Below, in pieces: positions 1 through 4,902 of a stretch of 5,132 nucleotides of DNA; positions within the stretch are counted from its first letter, which is position 1; every line of letters starts with the position of its first letter. The notes below the pieces were generated by a model that had not been told where the DNA came from, searched no databases, and was given only the letters and a program-made list of their open reading frames with translations. The stretch comes from an uncultured Clostridiaceae bacterium (GTDB lineage Bacteria > Bacillota > Clostridia > TANB77 > CAG-508), in assembly GCA_958417695.1 (NCBI GenBank), contig CATZDQ010000129.1:1-5132 (forward strand), written 5' to 3'. The translations under genes were made by a program, and so were the position numbers.

Positions 1-2
1 CT

Positions 3-1541
3 GTATTAAGAGTAGAACCAAATCAATTAGACCAATTATTACATCCAAACTTTGATGAAGCAAAATTAAAAGCTGCTAAAGTAGTTGCTAAAGGTCTAGC
101 TGCTTCTCCAGGAGCTGCAACAGGTAAAGTAGTATTTACTGCTGATAAAGCTGTACAAATGCATGAAGCAGGAGAAAAAGATTTAATCTTAGTAAGACTT
201 GAAACATCCCCAGAAGACATTGATGGTATGAATGTATGCCATGGTGTATTAACTGTTCGTGGTGGTATGACATCACATGCAGCAGTTGTTGCTCGTGGTA
301 TGGGAACATGCTGTGTAGCAGGATGTGGTGAAATTGTTGTTAACGAAGATGAAAAATATTTTATGCTTCCAGACGGTAGAAAAGTAGGAGAAGGAGAATG
401 GATTTCTCTAGACGGTTCTACAGGTAATGTTTACGCAGAAAGAATTGACACTGTTCCAGCAGCGGTATCTGGAAACTTTGCTAAATTAATGGGATGGGCT
501 GATCAATATAGACAATTAAAAGTTAGAACAAATGCAGATACACCAAGAGATGCAAAACAAGCTTATGATTTTGGTGCAGAAGGTATTGGACTTTGCCGTA
601 CAGAGCATATGTTCTTTGCTCCAGATAGAATTGCTGCTATCCGTGAAATGATTGTATCTAAAACAGCTGAACAAAGAGCGAAAGCATTAGATAAAATTCT
701 TCCAATGCAAAGAGGAGACTTTGAAGAATTATATAGAACTATGAAAGGTTACCCAGTAACGATTCGTTTCTTAGATCCACCTTTACATGAATTCGTTCCA
801 CATGAAGATGAAGACATTAAAACATTAGCACAAGAAATGGGAATGACTTTTGAAGAATTAAAGAATGTAGTAGAAGGATTACATGAATTTAACCCAATGA
901 TGGGACATAGAGGATGTCGTCTAGATGTTACTTACCCAGAAATTGCTGTAATGCAAACAAAAGCGGTTATCCAAGCTGCTATTAATGTAAACAAAGAGGG
1001 AATGAACGTTGTTCCAGAAATTATGATTCCATTAGTAGGAGAAGTAAAAGAATTAAAATATGTAAAAGACATTGTTACCAAAACTGCTGATGAAGTTATT
1101 AAAGAAGCTGGTGTGGAATTAAAATACCATGTAGGAACTATGATTGAAATCCCAAGAGCTGCTTTAACAGCTGATGAAATTGCTAAAGAAGCTGAATTCT
1201 TCTCATTTGGTACAAATGACTTAACACAAATGACATTTGGATTTAGCCGTGATGATGCTGGTAAATTCTTAGGTGACTACTATGATAAGAAAATCTATGA
1301 ATCTGACCCATTTGCTAAATTAGACCAAATTGGTGTAGGAAAATTAGTAAAAATGGCAGTAGAATTAGGAAGACAAACAAGACCTGATATCAAATTAGGA
1401 ATTTGTGGAGAACATGGTGGAAATCCTCCAACAGTAGAATTCTGTCATGATATTGGATTAACTTATGTATCTTGTTCACCATATAGAGTTCCAATCGCAA
1501 GATTGGCTGCTGCACAAGCTGCAATTAAAAATCCTAGATAA
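3..1541 (+). CDS. ppdK: Pyruvate, phosphate dikinase, C-terminal part (5' truncated by window edge)
   Basis: The enzyme interconverts pyruvate, ATP and phosphate with phosphoenolpyruvate, AMP and pyrophosphate. In anaerobes it is a cytosolic glycolytic or gluconeogenic enzyme. The frame is open from base 3 and gives 512 residues. The first ~360 residues (ATP-grasp domain) lie outside the window, judged by alignment from memory to the ~874-residue Clostridium symbiosum enzyme. Seen here: the swivelling phosphohistidine domain with GGMTSHAAVVARG, catalytic His at 276-278 (equivalent to His455). The PEP/pyruvate TIM barrel follows, with GIGLCRTEH (Arg561 equivalent), FLDPPLHEF, GTMIEIPRA, FGTNDLTQM and GICGEHGGNP (acid/base Cys at 1404-1406, equivalent to Cys831). 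All key residues are present, so the visible part looks intact. An internal ATG at 159 is not the start, because homology continues upstream of it. The gene ends in TAA and is followed 42 bases later by a hairpin. Certain at family level. Confidence 0.97.
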   Translation, partial: VLRVEPNQLDQLLHPNFDEAKLKAAKVVAKGLAASPGAATGKVVFTADKAVQMHEAGEKDLILVRLETSPEDIDGMNVCHGVLTVRGGMTSHAAVVARGMGTCCVAGCGEIVVNEDEKYFMLPDGRKVGEGEWISLDGSTGNVYAERIDTVPAAVSGNFAKLMGWADQYRQLKVRTNADTPRDAKQAYDFGAEGIGLCRTEHMFFAPDRIAAIREMIVSKTAEQRAKALDKILPMQRGDFEELYRTMKGYPVTIRFLDPPLHEFVPHEDEDIKTLAQEMGMTFEELKNVVEGLHEFNPMMGHRGCRLDVTYPEIAVMQTKAVIQAAINVNKEGMNVVPEIMIPLVGEVKELKYVKDIVTKTADEVIKEAGVELKYHVGTMIEIPRAALTADEIAKEAEFFSFGTNDLTQMTFGFSRDDAGKFLGDYYDKKIYESDPFAKLDQIGVGKLVKMAVELGRQTRPDIKLGICGEHGGNPPTVEFCHDIGLTYVSCSPYRVPIARLAAAQAAIKNPR

Positions 1542-1583
1542 ACTTTATAGAAAAAATCTGTAAAATAAAAATTATATTTTAAT

Positions 1584-1629
1584 AAGTAGAGTATATATAC
1601 CATCATTTTAGGTATGTATACTCTATTTT
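1584..1629 (+). terminator. Intrinsic terminator of ppdK
   Basis: A 15-base-pair stem (1587-1601 with 1611-1625, one G-U pair) has a 9-base loop, is extended by a few weaker pairs, and ends in TTTT. The stem is AT-rich (TAGAGTATATATACC arm), so it is weaker than a GC-rich terminator but long. Its tail touches the -35 box of the next gene's promoter at 1628. Confidence 0.75.
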
Positions 1630-1656
1630 GATTTATGATAACATATATGGTATAAT
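1628..1656 (+). promoter_or_regulatory. Sigma-A-type promoter of the 1702 gene
   Basis: TTGATT (1628-1633), 17-base spacer, TATAAT (1651-1656), with a TG one base before the -10 (extended -10). The predicted transcription start is near 1663, giving a leader of about 40 bases with AAAGGAG at 1689-1695 before the ATG at 1702. The -35 overlaps the U-tract of the preceding ppdK terminator. Confidence 0.75.
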
Positions 1657-1701
1657 AGCCGCATAGAAACTGTTGTAACTTGAAAAAGAAAGGAGTCCAC
1701 T

Positions 1702-2064
1702 ATGGTAAAGTGGTTTTTAACAAGAGAACAAGTTATTGCATACCTGCAATTTTTAAAAGGCATTCGGGAATTGCAGGAACGCTTATTACATGTTCAGATT
1801 TCCAAAGGGTTAGAAGAAATGGAAATTTGTCTTTTGGAAGAGGATAAAGATTTCTACACAAAGGCGTTGCAAAATGCCAATTTTGTAAGAGCTTTTTTTC
1901 TTCGAAGGAATTTGAAGCTTACTCAGGAATTCATAGACAAGGGGAAGACTAAAATAAGAATTCTCGAGGAGGAAGAAAAAAGTTTAAAAAGTTATGTAGA
2001 CTTTGCCATTAAGGGCTTTTTAAACTATCTGGAAAATTCAAGAGCTCCCCACGCTTCAGAATAA
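1702..2064 (+). CDS. Small helical protein of unknown function (120 aa)
   Basis: I do not recognise this protein. It has 120 residues, starts MVKWFLTREQ, has no signal peptide or convincing membrane segment, and is rich in Leu, Glu and Lys with few helix breakers. That suggests an all-helical, possibly coiled-coil cytosolic protein: a Leu/Glu/Gln-rich helix at about 8-50, a second around 52-80, and a Glu-rich stretch (ILEEEEKS) at about 87-94 leading to a last helix. No catalytic or metal-binding motif is visible. The start is well supported: AAAGGAG (1689-1695) lies 6 bases before ATG, behind a consensus promoter. The gene is monocistronic, with its own promoter and terminator. The last residues (APHASE) and the stop codon are encoded inside the terminator hairpin, so the C-terminal tail may be shaped by RNA structure rather than protein function. 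The gene is very likely real; its function is unknown. Confidence 0.85.
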   Translation: MVKWFLTREQVIAYLQFLKGIRELQERLLHVQISKGLEEMEICLLEEDKDFYTKALQNANFVRAFFLRRNLKLTQEFIDKGKTKIRILEEEEKSLKSYVDFAIKGFLNYLENSRAPHASE

Positions 2065-2080
2065 GCGTGGGGTTTATTTT
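2047..2080 (+). terminator. Strong intrinsic terminator overlapping the end of the 1702 gene
   Basis: A perfect 10-base-pair stem, CCCCACGCTT (2047-2056) with AAGCGTGGGG (2063-2072), has a 6-base loop (CAGAAT) and is followed by TTTATTTT. The TAA stop (2062-2064) lies at the loop/3'-arm border, so the terminator starts inside the coding sequence. Confidence 0.92.
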
Positions 2081-2149
2081 GTAAAAAAGACATATAAAAT
2101 AGCAGGAGAAAAGATTAAAAATCGTCTATAGAAGACTTGTTTTTCTTCA

Positions 2150-2178
2150 TTGACAATTCTCAAATAGAATCTTATAAT
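2150..2178 (+). promoter_or_regulatory. Consensus promoter of the DUF5662-MFS operon
   Basis: TTGACA (2150-2155), 17-base spacer, TATAAT (2173-2178): a perfect sigma-A consensus with start predicted near 2185. The spacer contains a short inverted repeat, ATTCT-CAAAT-AGAAT (2156-2170), which may be chance. The promoter's position decides the downstream start codon: the ATG at 2137 lies upstream of the -35 and cannot be on this transcript. Confidence 0.88.
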
Positions 2179-2208
2179 AAAGAAAAGTGTAAGAGGGGAA
2201 TGAATTGC

Positions 2209-2769
2209 ATGAAGATAAAAAATATTATAGGTCATTTTAAGACGATTACCAAACATAAATGGGTAGTCTTTAAATTATGCTGTAAAGCAGGCATTCCATG
2301 GAGAGGTTTTATGCATGATTGGTCCAAATTTTCTTTTACAGAATTTGGAGAAGGTGTAAAATACTATACAGGAAAAAGAAGCCCTGTACAAATTGCAAGA
2401 GAGGAAAATGGATATTCTAAAGCATGGCTTCATCATAAAGGAAGAAACAAACATCATACAGAATATTGGTATGATTATGATATGCCTTGTCAGACTATCT
2501 TGATGCCATTTGCTTATGCAGTAGAAATGGTTTGTGATGATTTAGCAGCAGGTATCATTTATAATGGAAAAAATTGGACACCAGATACACAGTTACAATA
2601 TTGGAGAAAGATTGGTTATAAAAAAGCACAACATCCGACTATTGCTAAATTTGCGGAAGAAGTATATAGGCAAGTTAGTAAGCAAGGTATAGACAAGACG
2701 ATTACAAAAGAAAATTTAAGTAGAATTTATCTGCAAAAAATAAAAGAGGAAGAGAAACAAGAAAAATGA
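2209..2769 (+). CDS. DUF5662-type His-rich protein (186 aa)
   Basis: A soluble protein of 186 residues that matches, from memory, the DUF5662 family of Firmicutes. Members are sometimes labelled catalase, for which I see no support. Family-like features are IIGHFKTITKHKW near the N-terminus (residues 6-18), FMHDWSKFS (34-42), then TEFGEGVKYY, AWLHHKGRNKHHTEYW (72-87), and a later VEMVCDDLAAG stretch. The ordered His/Asp residues (His36-Asp37, His75-His76, His82-His83, the later Asp pair) recall HD-like metal sites; that is inference, and the family's activity is not known to me. The reading frame is open from an ATG at 2137, but the promoter -10 lies at 2173-2178. An ATG at 2200 is only one base after the AGAGGGG ribosome site (2192-2198). 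The ATG at 2209 has workable spacing (10 bases) and gives the family-like N-terminus MKIKNIIGHFK. The gene overlaps the transporter gene by ATGA at 2766-2769, implying translational coupling. Confidence 0.85.
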   Translation: MKIKNIIGHFKTITKHKWVVFKLCCKAGIPWRGFMHDWSKFSFTEFGEGVKYYTGKRSPVQIAREENGYSKAWLHHKGRNKHHTEYWYDYDMPCQTILMPFAYAVEMVCDDLAAGIIYNGKNWTPDTQLQYWRKIGYKKAQHPTIAKFAEEVYRQVSKQGIDKTITKENLSRIYLQKIKEEEKQEK

Positions 2770-4016
2770 ATGAATTAACAAAAGCAAAAATTAGAAAAAA
2801 TAATATGAAACTCTACCCTTGGTATACCACTTTATCTGTCGATTTAATATTTTTTCATGTAGTTAAATTTTTATTTCTTACACAGATAAGAGGTACTAGT
2901 GCTTCCATGGTTGTTTTATCAGCTTCTATATATGCTCTTTATATGATATTCTTACAAATGCCGATTACGTATATGATTAAAAAAATTGGATTTCGAAATG
3001 GCATTATTGTAGGAAATTTATGTAATGTTGTTTATGTAATTATGATTTTGTTTAGTTCTAATATTTTCCATTTATTAATAGCAGAACTTATGAGTGCATT
3101 TTGTTTTTCTTTTAAAAACATTGCAGAACCAAGTTTATTAAATGTTTCTATACCAAAGACACAAAAGAAGAGTAATCTCTTTTCTAAAATCGATCAAAAA
3201 GGACAAGCCCGTTTCTATTATATAGATTCTATTACCACTATGTTAGCTGGCTTTTTATATGCTGTCAATCCATATTTACCATTTATTTTAACCATATTAA
3301 CTTCTTGTATTTGTGCATTACTAGCAAAGGGATTTATAAATATGCCAATAGAAGTAGAAGAAACACAAAAAAACTCTATATTTACAAATTTTAAAACAAT
3401 CTTACAATCCAAAAGAATGGTTTTACTATTATTATATTCTGGACTTATAACAGGAATTTTAGCATTAATAGCGGACTATCGAACGAGTTTATTGGTAGAC
3501 TTACAAGTGTCTGCACAAGCTACTGGCATAATTGTAGCTATTATTGGTATACTAGCTGGTCTATCTGCTAAAAGAGTTACTATTTTTAATAATAAATATC
3601 ATAACTATTCTTTAACTTATATTGCTTTAGGCATCTTAATTTTAATTGCTTTAGCAGGATTTATAACCTTAATACCGTTATCTTCTATTTTTATCATAGC
3701 AATAGTTGTTTTTTGTTTTTCTGTTATAAAAATGTTAGAAAGTTTATATAGGGGATTAATGAGACGTTATTTAAGCAATTTTGCTACTCCCATATTAATC
3801 GATAAGATTTATTCTGCACAAGGAATGTTAGACAATACAATGAGAATGTTAATTGGATTTTTAGGCTCTTTTTTACTAAATCAATATTGTACAGCAGAAG
3901 CGTTAATTATTTTAAGCATGTTATTTGTTCCAATTTTAGTGTTACTATTATATTTTATGAAAAGTAAAGTAGGATTAAAGCCAGAGAATTATAAGAAAAA
4001 GGAAATTTTCCAATGA
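2766..4016 (+). CDS. MFS-type membrane transporter (416 aa)
   Basis: A polytopic inner-membrane protein of 416 residues, the usual size for a 12-helix major facilitator. Hydrophobic segments are seen at about residues 19-40, 45-65, 75-95, 97-115, 150-185 (two helices), 218-238, 247-265, 281-302, 303-325, 355-372 and 378-400, with a charged cytoplasmic-type loop between the halves at about 190-217. The stretch SKIDQKGQARFYYIDSI followed by AGFLYAVNPYLPF resembles the region around helices 4-6 in a clostridial MFS subfamily annotated only as MFS transporter. The N-terminus KLYPWYTTLSVDLIF also fits that subfamily. Substrate unknown; drug or metabolite efflux is a guess from the fold. The start at 2766 overlaps the DUF5662 stop by ATGA. 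The nearest ribosome-site-like sequence (GAGGA, 2746-2750) is rather far away, so translation probably depends on coupling. The gene ends with TGA before a shared terminator. Confidence 0.88.
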   Translation: MNELTKAKIRKNNMKLYPWYTTLSVDLIFFHVVKFLFLTQIRGTSASMVVLSASIYALYMIFLQMPITYMIKKIGFRNGIIVGNLCNVVYVIMILFSSNIFHLLIAELMSAFCFSFKNIAEPSLLNVSIPKTQKKSNLFSKIDQKGQARFYYIDSITTMLAGFLYAVNPYLPFILTILTSCICALLAKGFINMPIEVEETQKNSIFTNFKTILQSKRMVLLLLYSGLITGILALIADYRTSLLVDLQVSAQATGIIVAIIGILAGLSAKRVTIFNNKYHNYSLTYIALGILILIALAGFITLIPLSSIFIIAIVVFCFSVIKMLESLYRGLMRRYLSNFATPILIDKIYSAQGMLDNTMRMLIGFLGSFLLNQYCTAEALIILSMLFVPILVLLLYFMKSKVGLKPENYKKKEIFQ

Positions 4017-4051
4017 AAGATGGTTTATGCTAATTTAGCATGCAAAAAGAA

Positions 4052-4090
4052 AGAGAGGTTATGGTAAAAATGACTACCAAAACCTCTTTC
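4052..4090. terminator. Bidirectional intrinsic terminator between convergent genes
   Basis: The stem 4052-4066 / 4075-4089 (GAGGTT, one A-A mismatch, TGGTA paired with TACCA, AACCTC, plus flanking pairs) has an 8-base loop. Read leftward it ends in TCTTTCTTTTTG, a good U-tract 4 bases after the stop of the minus-strand gene. Read rightward the tail is TTTCCTTC, which is weaker. A small palindrome, ATGCTA-ATT-TAGCAT (4027-4041), sits between it and the MFS stop and may add a second weak hairpin. Confidence 0.8.
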
Positions 4091-4092
4091 CT

Positions 4093-4560
4093 TCAGCACA
4101 GATACTCAAGAATTAATAGCAAGTACAATGCTTCTGCCTGCTCTATTCTTTGAGTAAAAGTGGTATTCCAATAGAAAACGGAGTAATTGGAACAAAAAGC
4201 TAGTAATTGCTTTTCTGTTTTAGAAAGACGAATAGACATTTTAGAAAGTTTCCTAGAAAGTCTTTTTGCGTTTTTTTCAAACTGTTTAACAGAAATGTCA
4301 TTACCGCTAAAGTGCCAAGCTTCATATCCAAAAGCAAAAAGGAAACTTTTATAAGAAAATTTGTTTAATTGAAAATGGTAAAATTTCCAATTAGCGCCTT
4401 CGGGATTTAAAGTAACATGCTCTACAAAGGGAAGGAATTTCTTGTTACAGGAATTCTTAGTAAAACTTTCTATCAGATTTTGAATAGAAGGAGCATTTTC
4501 TATATAAGAAATTAAAGAATAATACTCCTTAGCATCATGCCGCTCTTTTGTTAAAAGCAT
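4093..4560 (-). CDS. Hypothetical protein (155 aa)
   Basis: I do not recognise this protein. It has 155 residues, is soluble by eye, unusually rich in Phe, Tyr and Trp, and is basic overall. A central aromatic part (about residues 57-83, with NWKFYHFQLNKFS and FGYEAWHFSG) is followed by a Lys/Arg/Ser-rich helical stretch (about 92-118, with KRLSRKLSKMSIRLSK) that could bind nucleic acid or another acidic partner (inference only). It ends in a leucine-rich tail (EALYLLLILEYLC) too short and late to be a clear membrane anchor. Expression signals are excellent: a perfect consensus promoter at 4608-4636, AAGGAGG at 4570-4576 with 9 bases to the ATG, and a terminator 4 bases beyond the TGA stop. 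The gene is therefore a genuine monocistronic unit, divergent from the leader-controlled gene at 4847 and convergent with the MFS operon. Confidence 0.85.
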   Translation of the reverse strand: MLLTKERHDAKEYYSLISYIENAPSIQNLIESFTKNSCNKKFLPFVEHVTLNPEGANWKFYHFQLNKFSYKSFLFAFGYEAWHFSGNDISVKQFEKNAKRLSRKLSKMSIRLSKTEKQLLAFCSNYSVFYWNTTFTQRIEQAEALYLLLILEYLC

Positions 4561-4607
4561 CTTTCTAATCCTCCTTATTGGATTGTTTTTTTTAAGTAAT
4601 TTATAAA

Positions 4608-4636
4608 ATTATATCAAATTTACATAAAAATGTCAA
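4608..4636 (-). promoter_or_regulatory. Consensus promoter of the 4093-4560 gene
   Basis: On the minus strand: TTGACA (4636-4631), 17-base spacer, TATAAT (4613-4608). This is a perfect sigma-A consensus, with transcription starting near 4601 and a leader of about 40 bases. It stands back to back with the rightward promoter; only 7 bases separate the two -35 boxes. Confidence 0.88.
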
Positions 4637-4649
4637 AAAATAATTGACA
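4631..4649. repeat. Inverted repeat formed by the two divergent -35 boxes
   Basis: TGTCAA (4631-4636), 7 bases, TTGACA (4644-4649): a perfect 6-base inverted repeat. It is fully explained by two divergent consensus -35 hexamers, but it could also serve as a dimeric repressor site controlling both promoters. Confidence 0.6.
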
Positions 4650-4672
4650 TAGGATACTATATATGCTAAAAT
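4644..4672 (+). promoter_or_regulatory. Promoter of the leader RNA and 4847 gene
   Basis: TTGACA (4644-4649), 17-base spacer, TAAAAT (4667-4672), one base off the -10 consensus. Start predicted near 4679, just before the structured leader. It reads rightward, divergent from the 4608-4636 promoter. Confidence 0.82.
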
Positions 4673-4683
4673 AAGTTTCATCT

Positions 4684-4783
4684 TAGGAGTGTACCTAGAG
4701 ATTAGAAGAAATCTCAAGCGGTACAAAAGTACAAAATAAGTACTTACACAGAAGTAGGATAAAAAGCCTATGGAGGAGTCTTA
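4684..4783 (+). ncRNA. Structured 5' leader, candidate riboswitch/attenuator (ykkC-like 3' part)
   Basis: The rightward transcript has about 165 untranslated bases and ends its leader in an intrinsic terminator, the arrangement of a transcriptional riboswitch or attenuator. Pairings that can be drawn: a closing helix GTGTA (4689-4693) with TACAC (4745-4749); inside it GAGATT (4698-4703) with AATCTC (4710-4715), 6-base loop; and AAGTAC (4727-4732) with GTACTT (4740-4745), 7-base loop, sharing one base with the closing helix. After ACAC comes TAGG (4755-4758)-ATAAAAAG-CCTA (4767-4770). The order CUAG-hairpin-CAAGCGG-hairpin-ACAC-AGG-AUAAAA-GCCU resembles the ykkC superfamily (guanidine-I, PRPP and ppGpp riboswitches), whose 3' part reads ACAC..GGGAUARAAGCCC. 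The usual ykkC core GGGUUCC/GGUCC is not present. TAGG/CCTA competes with the terminator, because CCTA is in its 5' arm. No T-box motif (TGGNACCGCG) is seen. It is probably a cis-regulatory RNA; its class and ligand are unresolved. Confidence 0.5.
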
Positions 4784-4811
4784 AATGATTTTTTCCATGA
4801 GGCTTTTTTTG
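4761..4811 (+). terminator. Leader terminator (attenuator) upstream of the 4847 gene
   Basis: The stem AGCCTATGGA (4765-4774) with TCCAT-G-AGGCT (4794-4804) has a single bulged G, is extended by A/T pairs (AAAAA 4761-4765 with the T run), and is followed by seven T (4804-4810). It stands 36 bases before the start codon of the downstream gene, so it must be bypassed for expression. Confidence 0.82.
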
Positions 4812-4846
4812 ATTTTTTAATTCAAAATGGAAAGGAGATTAAAAAA

Positions 4847-4891
4847 ATGATACCAGAAAAATTAAAAATAGGTGATGAAATAAGAGTAATC
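4847..4891 (+). CDS. N-terminus of probable S66 LD-carboxypeptidase (LdcA/MccF-like), cut at the junction
   Basis: Only 15 codons are visible: MIPEKLKIGDEIRVI. This matches, from memory, the N-terminal pattern of S66 serine carboxypeptidases (M-P-x-x-L-x-x-G-D-x-I-x-V-I, normally followed by S/A-P-S). The family includes cytosolic LD-carboxypeptidases that trim murein tetrapeptides in peptidoglycan recycling, and MccF-type immunity enzymes. The start is strong: AAAGGAG (4831-4837) lies 9 bases before ATG. After 4891 the composition switches to GC-rich DNA and the frame continues as unrelated sequence (QCIRLRPHL...) to a TGA at 5006-5008, so the rest of the gene, including the Ser-Glu-His triad, is absent. 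The gene is controlled by the leader and terminator just upstream. The family call rests on a short match. Confidence 0.6.
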
Positions 4892-4902
4892 CAATGCATC
4901 CG
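4886..4902. other. Composition breakpoint, probable chimeric junction
   Basis: GC content is about 23% in 4801-4860 and about 70% in 4981-5100 (counted by eye). The switch occurs within a few bases around 4891, at ATCCAATGCATCCGG. The S66 reading frame on the plus strand loses its family pattern here, and the GC-rich minus-strand frame loses its sense here too. No transposon inverted repeat, target duplication, integrase or tRNA is visible at the join. Confidence 0.85.

Noticed and set aside
23..220. Minus-strand frame antisense to ppdK
   Set aside because: Shadow of the certain ppdK coding frame; no promoter or ribosome site.
2074..2457. Two minus-strand frames of 60 residues opposite the start of the DUF5662 gene
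   Set aside because: They lie opposite a terminator, a promoter and a family-supported gene and show no expression signals.
3218..3412. Minus-strand frame inside the MFS gene
   Set aside because: Antisense shadow of a well-supported membrane protein; no ribosome site or family match.
4027..4041. ATGCTA-ATT-TAGCAT palindrome as an operator or recombination site
   Set aside because: It is a short palindrome between convergent genes beside a terminator; no promoter lies near it, so a minor RNA hairpin is the simpler reading.
4684..4783. T-box or S-box (SAM) riboswitch
   Set aside because: The T-box sequence TGGNACCGCG is absent, and the S-box core motifs (GAGGGA, GCAACC) are not found.
4886..4902. 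Transposon or prophage integration boundary
   Set aside because: No inverted repeats, target duplication, attachment core, tRNA or integrase is visible at the join, although the downstream flank is too short to exclude it fully.
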